A DNA stretch of 11,312 bases, from the NCBI GenBank assembly GCA_019677205.1, contig JAAMXY010000426.1, positions 1-11,312 of the forward strand. The letters are read 5' to 3'. This document shows positions 7,278 through 11,312 of this stretch, in pieces (the stretch's first letter is position 1; the number at the start of each line of letters is the position of its first letter). Both the position numbers and the translations under genes were made by a program. Below the pieces are notes generated by a model, which did no database searches, had not been told where the DNA came from, and saw only the letters and a program-made list of their open reading frames with translations. The stretch is from Pinguiococcus pyrenoidosus (Eukaryota; Sar; Pinguiophyceae; Pinguiochrysidales; Pinguiochrysidaceae).

Positions 7278-7883
7278 GGTCCCTTCGGCGCCAAGTGAAG
7301 CCCGAGGTCCAAATCAAACGCCGAACTTCGGGAGGCTGCGCGGGAAACCCAGGTCGGCTCGTCTTGATTGGTTGAAAGCCGATTTCAAAGTATATTGAAA
7401 AGGTTCCCAAACTCGGTCGCCCCCAGGGCAGTCTTCCACGCCCGCCTGTAGGGTCTAGGTGCATTGCAGATTGAAGATGGTGAAGAAGAATTGGCGGAGC
7501 TGCGAGAGCGAATGGGAAGGGCGGATCCTCGGATGACCGAAGCTGCTTGCCAATCGACGACGAGCCTCGCTTTGCATCTTGCGTCTTCCACGGATTCGAA
7601 CACGCGTGATTGGTGTCACAGATTTGAAAGGTCCTTAGCTCGCGCCCTCTTTGGAATGCATGTCGTCGGAAACTTCCGTTGATGGCTCCGCGCGCTATCC
7701 CCGCTATCCTTCCCATCCATTGGCGTCGACGAATTGGCGGAACTTTGACGATGCGCGCGGCGTCGCCCGTAGTATAGCCTGTGCAGTGCGTTTCGGCCAC
7801 TCAACGCGGCCCGCCAGAACGCTTCCGCCGTGCGAAAACGCTCTGCGCTCGTAAAGGAAAGGGCCATTCGCGCGTGGTTTGCG
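7278..7883. promoter_or_regulatory. divergent intergenic region, TAF9 / kinase
   Basis: These 606 bp separate the TAF9 ATG (minus) from the kinase ATG (plus) and should contain both promoters and 5' UTRs. I see no convincing gene or RNA. Candidate elements are CCAAT/ATTGG pentamers at about 7367, 7490, 7551 (forward), 7719 and 7733; the 11-mer GAATTGGCGGA twice (7488-7498 and 7731-7741); and a TATATT at 7391-7396 on the TAF9 side. The frame upstream of the kinase ATG is open for at least 54 bases, so an upstream 5' exon cannot be excluded. Confidence 0.5.
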
Positions 7884-9428
7884 ATGCTGGAGCCGGAGAC
7901 CAAGGCGGCGGACTTGCCGGACGCGCCGGAGCCGCCCGAGTCGCGCAAGCGCGGGCGGCGCAGCGTGCGCTTTGACCAGATGCGGCCGGACACGGAGTTC
8001 ACCCTCGGCAAAGAGATCGGGGCGGGCTCGTTCGGCCAGACCAAGGTGCACGAGGCCGTGGACGCCAGCAGCGGCGCGGTGGTGGCCATCAAGGTGCTGC
8101 CCAAGAAGGCCTTCGTGGCCGAGCTGGTGCGCAGGGAGGCCAAGCTGCACTGGAGTCTGGGGAGCAGATGTCCCTTCATCGTGCCGCTGCTGGCGTTCGA
8201 GGAGAAGGCCGACAGCTTCCAGATGAGCATGCCCAAGGCCGAGTGCGACCTCTTCGAGCTCATCACGCGGACCATCCACAGCACCGGCGCCGCGCTCAGC
8301 GAAGTGGTGGCGCGCAAGCTGCTGATTCAACTGCTGCTGGCGCTCAAGTTCCTGCACCGGCGCAAGATCGCGCACCGGGACATCAAGCCGGAGAACATCC
8401 TCGTGTACCGCAGCAAGGGCGAGCGGGAGCTGCAGGTCAAGCTCTGCGACTTCGGCAGTGCCAGGTCGTGGGACAGCGGCAAGCACGCCAGCTTCTTCGT
8501 GGGCCCCAGCCTGGAGGACCAGGCCCCCGGCACCGTGGAGTACAGCAGCCCCGAGATCCTCGCGTCCAACTCGAGCAGGCCCTACGACGAGCGGTCGGAC
8601 CTGTGGTCCTTGGGCGTGGTGCTGTTCGTGATGCTGGGCGGGTACACGCCGTTCACGGGCGACAACCCGACGCAGCTGCAGCAGCAGGCCGTGCGCGACG
8701 ACGGCATCGACTTCGACGCCCCCGGCCACGTCAAGTTCTGGCGCAGCATCTCCGAGGATGCCAAGGACTTGGTGCAGGGCTTCCTGACCCCCGCGCCGCG
8801 GAAGCGAATATCCATCAACCGCGCAATGAGGCATCCGTGGCTACGCGAGGAAGTGGAGGCGTACCTCAGGCGGGCGATGTTCCGCGTCGACGGGGAAGAG
8901 GCGCGCCGGAGTCGCTCCAACCCGCCCTCTCCGTTCGGCCTGCCCTCCTTTAAGGAGGAGGAGGAGGAGTACGACGACCCGAGGTTTGACACCGCGCTTA
9001 TGCTCTTCGACGACCGCATGTCCGATCGGCGCCGCTCCGTGAGCCGCCGGAGGTCCTCGCGCCGCCGGAAGTCCATGAGTGCCCGCAGAAGCCTCAGCGT
9101 GACATCCATGAGCCCTCGCTACGGCAGCGTCGACGTGAGTCGACGCTCCTTCTCCGGAGAGCGAGGGTTAGATCCACGCTGGCGCGTCGACGACCGGCGC
9201 GTCGACGACCGGCGCTTCGTGCACCACGCCCCGATCGAGCCGCTGAGCTTGCGTCCAGTTGGCGATCAGATTCCGAGCAAGCGCCGCCCGTCGTACCTGC
9301 GCATGAACCCGCAATCGCTCCCGCCAGCGCTCCCGCCGCGGGGGCCGTACGTGCCACCACCGCCGAGGCGACCAATCGATTTCAAGGATGAGGTTGAGGA
9401 GGATGAGTGCCGATGCTGCATCCAGTGA
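7884..9428 (+). CDS. CAMK-like Ser/Thr protein kinase with C-terminal CaaX-like box
   Basis: A 514-residue intronless protein whose kinase domain spans about residues 39-320. Catalytic features are all present: Gly loop GAGSFG (46-51), VAIK with Lys70, likely helix-C Glu85, HRDIKPEN (164-171, Asp166), DFG (189-191), SSPE in place of APE (221-224), DLWSLGVVLFVMLGGYTPF (239-257), and PRKRISINRAMRHPWL at the end. The GYTPF and RISI..A..HPWL blocks point to the CAMK group, though no calmodulin-binding site, EF hand or FHA domain is recognisable. The tail is low-complexity: acidic KEEEEEYDD (357-365), an Arg/Ser-rich block (382-424) with repeated RRxS-type motifs, a 15-bp repeat giving RVDDR twice, a Pro-rich stretch (480-497), and the end ECRCCIQ. 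The last four residues, CCIQ, fit a CaaX prenylation box. I start at the first ATG in frame (7884); a GTG at 7830 is in the same frame. No substrate can be inferred. Confidence 0.93.
   Translation: MLEPETKAADLPDAPEPPESRKRGRRSVRFDQMRPDTEFTLGKEIGAGSFGQTKVHEAVDASSGAVVAIKVLPKKAFVAELVRREAKLHWSLGSRCPFIVPLLAFEEKADSFQMSMPKAECDLFELITRTIHSTGAALSEVVARKLLIQLLLALKFLHRRKIAHRDIKPENILVYRSKGERELQVKLCDFGSARSWDSGKHASFFVGPSLEDQAPGTVEYSSPEILASNSSRPYDERSDLWSLGVVLFVMLGGYTPFTGDNPTQLQQQAVRDDGIDFDAPGHVKFWRSISEDAKDLVQGFLTPAPRKRISINRAMRHPWLREEVEAYLRRAMFRVDGEEARRSRSNPPSPFGLPSFKEEEEEYDDPRFDTALMLFDDRMSDRRRSVSRRRSSRRRKSMSARRSLSVTSMSPRYGSVDVSRRSFSGERGLDPRWRVDDRRVDDRRFVHHAPIEPLSLRPVGDQIPSKRRPSYLRMNPQSLPPALPPRGPYVPPPPRRPIDFKDEVEEDECRCCIQ
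9183..9212 (+). repeat. 15-bp tandem repeat inside the kinase gene
   Basis: Two identical in-frame copies of CGCGTCGACGACCGG encode RVDDR twice (residues 434-443). It lies in the disordered tail, so a copy-number change would keep the frame. Confidence 0.9.
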
Positions 9429-9710
9429 AGAACCGAATCCAGCTCCGGCGAAAGAACGAGCTCTGTACAATGCTTACATCCTGACTATCGATCCATGCGA
9501 GCAAACATGCTTCACCCTTGACACACAGGGCTTTCCTTGCGGCAGTCCATGAGCTACAGCGACGCCACCTCTCTCCTATGTACACTTCGGATTTGTTCTT
9601 GGGAAGGCGCGGCAAACGATTCGCCCGACCTCACTGCAGCCTTGCTGCAGCGTCCTTCCGTCCTTTCTTCTTCCCGGGCGGGTTGGGGAGCGGCAAGCAA
9701 GCCGCGGACT
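9429..9710. other. convergent gap, kinase / membrane-protein gene
   Basis: These 282 bp lie between two convergent stop codons and hold both 3' UTRs. The only clear structure is a hairpin-forming CTGCAGC-CTT-GCTGCAG at 9634-9650 (7-bp arms). No coding pattern or AATAAA signal was seen. Confidence 0.6.
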
Positions 9711-10747
9711 TCAGACGCTGGGCTGCTTGTTCACTTCGCCGATGAAGTGGTCGAGGGCAAGCGCCACCCAACGCGACTCCTGCGACGACAGCCGCGTCTG
9801 AAACGTCGGTCCGATCCCGTCATCCGTAGAGACCACGAAGGTTTCCGGATCCTCCGGCGACTCCTGGTCCGCACGAAAGCGTGCAGTCACGTGGACGCCC
9901 GCCAGATCTTCCGTCGCGCCGGCGCCGAGCAGGACGCCCTCATTCCGCGTCAGGGTGGTCTGGAAAAGGCGACTGCGGCGCTGCCGATCCACCTCAAACA
10001 CGCTCCACTCAAACTCTCCGATGGAGATGACAAGAGTGCTGGTCGACTTCCTGGCCTCGTCCAGTGCATACACCCCCGTGGTGACGCCGGCGTACCAGAA
10101 CGGAAGCAGAAGCCACATGCCGAACACCGAGCGACTGCGCAAGAACTTGAGGCTAAGATCCACCACGATGGCGAGCCACGCCGTGGAGAAGACCAGGCCA
10201 GGTGCCGCCACTGCGAGCTTGGACTGCTGCAAGAGCGGCGCCACCTCCAGCACCAGCGTGCCCGCGTCCGAGAACGACACGCCCACGCGAGCAGGCTTCT
10301 TGCACCCAACGGAGGTGGTGGCCAAGGCGGCGCTCTGCAGCCACTGCTGCCGAACATCTTCCTCAGTCCACTCGATTCTGGTCGTTCCCAAGAGACCAAA
10401 CTGCCGTCAGCACATCCCCACAAGGTGCGTATCACGCGTTCTCAGGTGGAGTCTTCTCGACCCGTCGTTGGCCACAAGTATCGCAATTACCTGCTCAGCG
10501 GGCTCTGCAGGAAGTCGACATCTCCATTGCTGGCGCCATTGAGGCAGCTGTCGAAGGCGTGCAGGTCCCAGAGAGTCTCCTGTGACAACTCGACGTCACT
10601 CTTGTCCGAGTACGACACGCGACGCCGGTCCCACAGCGCCGCCGCGCGCTTCCACGAGTGTCTTCCCAAGGACAGGCCGTGTGCTTTCGGAAGACCCCGC
10701 AGCAGCAGCAGAACTGCTGCGCTTTTCCACAGATAAAGAGTCGCCAT
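9711..10747 (-). CDS. Two-TM membrane protein of unknown function, two exons
   Basis: I do not recognise this gene with confidence. Exon 2 (10377-9711) is open but has no usable ATG, and the frame is blocked by a TGA about 20 bases upstream, so an upstream exon is needed. Exon 1 (10747-10491) ends at GAGCAG/GTAATT and joins at CCAG/AATCG in phase 2 (intron 113 nt, GT-AG), giving LQSPLSR/IEWTEEDV and 307 residues. The ATG at 10747 has G at -3 and +4. Residues 1-39 have no acid, several Lys/Arg and a hydrophobic stretch (AVLLLLRGL), so they may target an organelle or the secretory route. Two likely membrane helices lie at about 140-161 (LAVAAPGLVFSTAWLAIVV) and 170-191 (VFGMWLLLPFWYAGVTTGVY). 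The remainder looks beta-rich and soluble. The plan resembles small two-TM, beta-domain hypothetical proteins known from cyanobacteria and plastid-bearing eukaryotes, but this is only an impression. The true start could lie further upstream, since exon 1 stays open to about 10900. Confidence 0.6.
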
Positions 10748-11232
10748 CCCTTGGAGCACTTCCGCCAGTGACAAAACTGCACATTCCGCACCGGCGGCGG
10801 AGAGGCGTATGTACAGCAGGCGGAGGAGAGAGGCGTCGAAGACGAGAGAAGCGGCGTGCGGATTTTCCAGCCGTACCGGACCTGTAGCACGCGACGACAA
10901 GGGGAGCGCGAATGGGATTCAAAGTTGAAAATGGGAACTTTGCTGGAACGCTCCGATTCGCTGAGAGCCTCGAGACCCTGTCAGCTGATAAGAAGATTGT
11001 GAGTAGGCGAATTGGAGAACTTGGCTGCAGGCGGATGATGATAAGAAGTAGCGCCGCCCCGAAGCATCGAAGGCATCGTGCCGATGCCTTCCTTGCTCGA
11101 ACGCTTCAGCTTGCCCACCTTCTTAAAATATCCGTCGCACCCTGCGCAAGAGGACGGCGATTGCCCAGGGAGCGGATGGACATGGGTAGGGGGCGAAGAC
11201 TCTCGACATCTCGATGGAAGACACAACAGGAG
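10748..11232. other. intergenic region between two minus-strand genes
   Basis: These 485 bp contain the 5' flank of the membrane-protein gene and the 3' flank of the partial gene at the right edge. Visible features are a perfect hairpin (11069-11091) and GATAAGAAG twice (about 10986-10994 and 11039-11047). A GATAAG core also occurs in the PSMG4/ArgRS promoter. Short frames here show no domain or start context that I trust. Confidence 0.5.
11069..11091. repeat. perfect 10-bp-arm hairpin with TGC loop
   Basis: GAAGGCATCG and CGATGCCTTC are exact reverse complements separated by TGC. The element lies 142 bp past the stop of the minus-strand partial gene, so it could be in its 3' UTR, and about 320 bp upstream of the membrane-protein start codon. 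Function unknown. Confidence 0.8.
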
Positions 11233-11312
11233 CTACTTCCTCTTCTTCTTCTTCTTCTTGCCTTTCGTCCGGTAAAACGCGGAGTGCACTACGTATCCTG
11301 CTGCGGCCGTGG
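11233..11312 (-). CDS. C-terminal fragment of an unidentified protein, Lys-rich tail
   Basis: Read on the minus strand from the window edge, one frame gives 25 codons and a TAG at 11233-11235. It reads AAGYVVHSAFYRTKG, then a run of Lys broken once by Arg (ends KKRK). The hydrophobic/aromatic segment followed by a poly-Lys tail looks like the end of a real gene, possibly an ER membrane protein, because Lys at -3 and -4 also fits a KKxx retrieval signal. A nucleolar or ribosomal tail is an alternative. It is too short to assign a family; the poly-Lys run also equals an (AAG)n microsatellite, so chance is possible. Confidence 0.4.
   Translation of the reverse strand, partial: TAAAGYVVHSAFYRTKGKKKKKKRK

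Noticed and set aside
7588-7602. GGATTCGAACA, like a reverse tRNA B box, suggesting a minus-strand tRNA
   Set aside because: The flanking bases do not form a T-arm stem, no matching A box or acceptor stem lies at the right distance, and no anticodon arm was found.
7126-7800. Long minus-strand open frame across TAF9 exon 1 and its upstream region
   Set aside because: It runs antisense to its own promoter region in a frame other than TAF9 and has no recognisable domain; GC-rich sequence gives long chance frames.
7704-8834. 376-codon minus-strand frame opposite the kinase
   Set aside because: It is the antisense shadow of the strongly conserved kinase domain and has no motif of its own.
10378-10490. 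Alternative acceptor GGCAG at about 10400 for the membrane-protein gene
   Set aside because: Joined to the GTAATT donor it leads into a frame without the membrane helices; only CCAG/AATCG is in phase with them.
9537-10736. 399-codon plus-strand frame opposite the membrane-protein gene
   Set aside because: No domain, His/Arg/Pro-rich translation and no start context. The opposite strand has TM segments and a phase-consistent splice junction.
10981-11226. Minus-strand frame with a CAGC zinc-knuckle-like motif
   Set aside because: Its translation is low-complexity with only one CxxC and no ATG in good context; it lies just past a more plausible stop at 11233.
1-11312. Mobile elements, CRISPR array, phage or secondary-metabolite cluster
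   Set aside because: No transposase, integrase, reverse transcriptase, long terminal or direct repeats, or synthase motifs were seen on either strand.

Overview
This is an 11.3-kb piece of a nuclear genome from a unicellular eukaryote, probably a GC-rich, gene-dense protist or alga. The evidence is eukaryote-only proteins (60S RPL4, the TFIID/SAGA subunit TAF9, proteasome chaperone PSMG4, tRNA-splicing subunit TSEN15, mitochondrial zinc-ribbon DNLZ), ten short spliceosomal GT-AG introns (63-118 nt), ATG starts with no bacterial-type ribosome sites, and trinucleotide and dinucleotide microsatellites. The standard genetic code fits every gene, with TAA, TAG and TGA all used as stops. I cannot name the lineage from this window alone.

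Layout from left to right: RPL4 C-terminal part (+, 1-980, cut by the window edge); a repeat-rich gap; PSMG4/PAC4 homologue (-, 1339-1929); cytosolic-type arginyl-tRNA synthetase in five exons (+, 2163-4917); Zim17/DNLZ-type mitochondrial zinc-finger protein (-, 4956-5429); TSEN15-like protein (+, 5584-6303); TAF9 in five exons (-, 6329-7277); Ser/Thr kinase with an Arg/Ser-rich tail and a C-terminal CaaX-like box (+, 7884-9428); two-exon, two-TM membrane protein of unknown function (-, 9711-10747); and the lysine-rich C-terminus of an unidentified minus-strand gene (11233 to the right edge).

The first eight genes alternate strand strictly (+ - + - + - + -). They form divergent pairs with short shared promoters (233, 154 and 606 bp) and convergent pairs with very short 3' gaps (38 and 25 bp at the tightest), so mature transcripts almost certainly overlap antisense. 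The contents are mostly housekeeping, with an information-processing bias (ribosome, tRNA charging, tRNA splicing, basal transcription) plus two assembly or chaperone factors. There is no operon, mobile element, CRISPR array or phage. I found no convincing new multi-gene system. The points most worth a second look are the CaaX-ended kinase, a possible GST-like extension on ArgRS, unusual residues in the RPL4 exit-tunnel loop, the alternating compact architecture, and a perfect hairpin near the right end.
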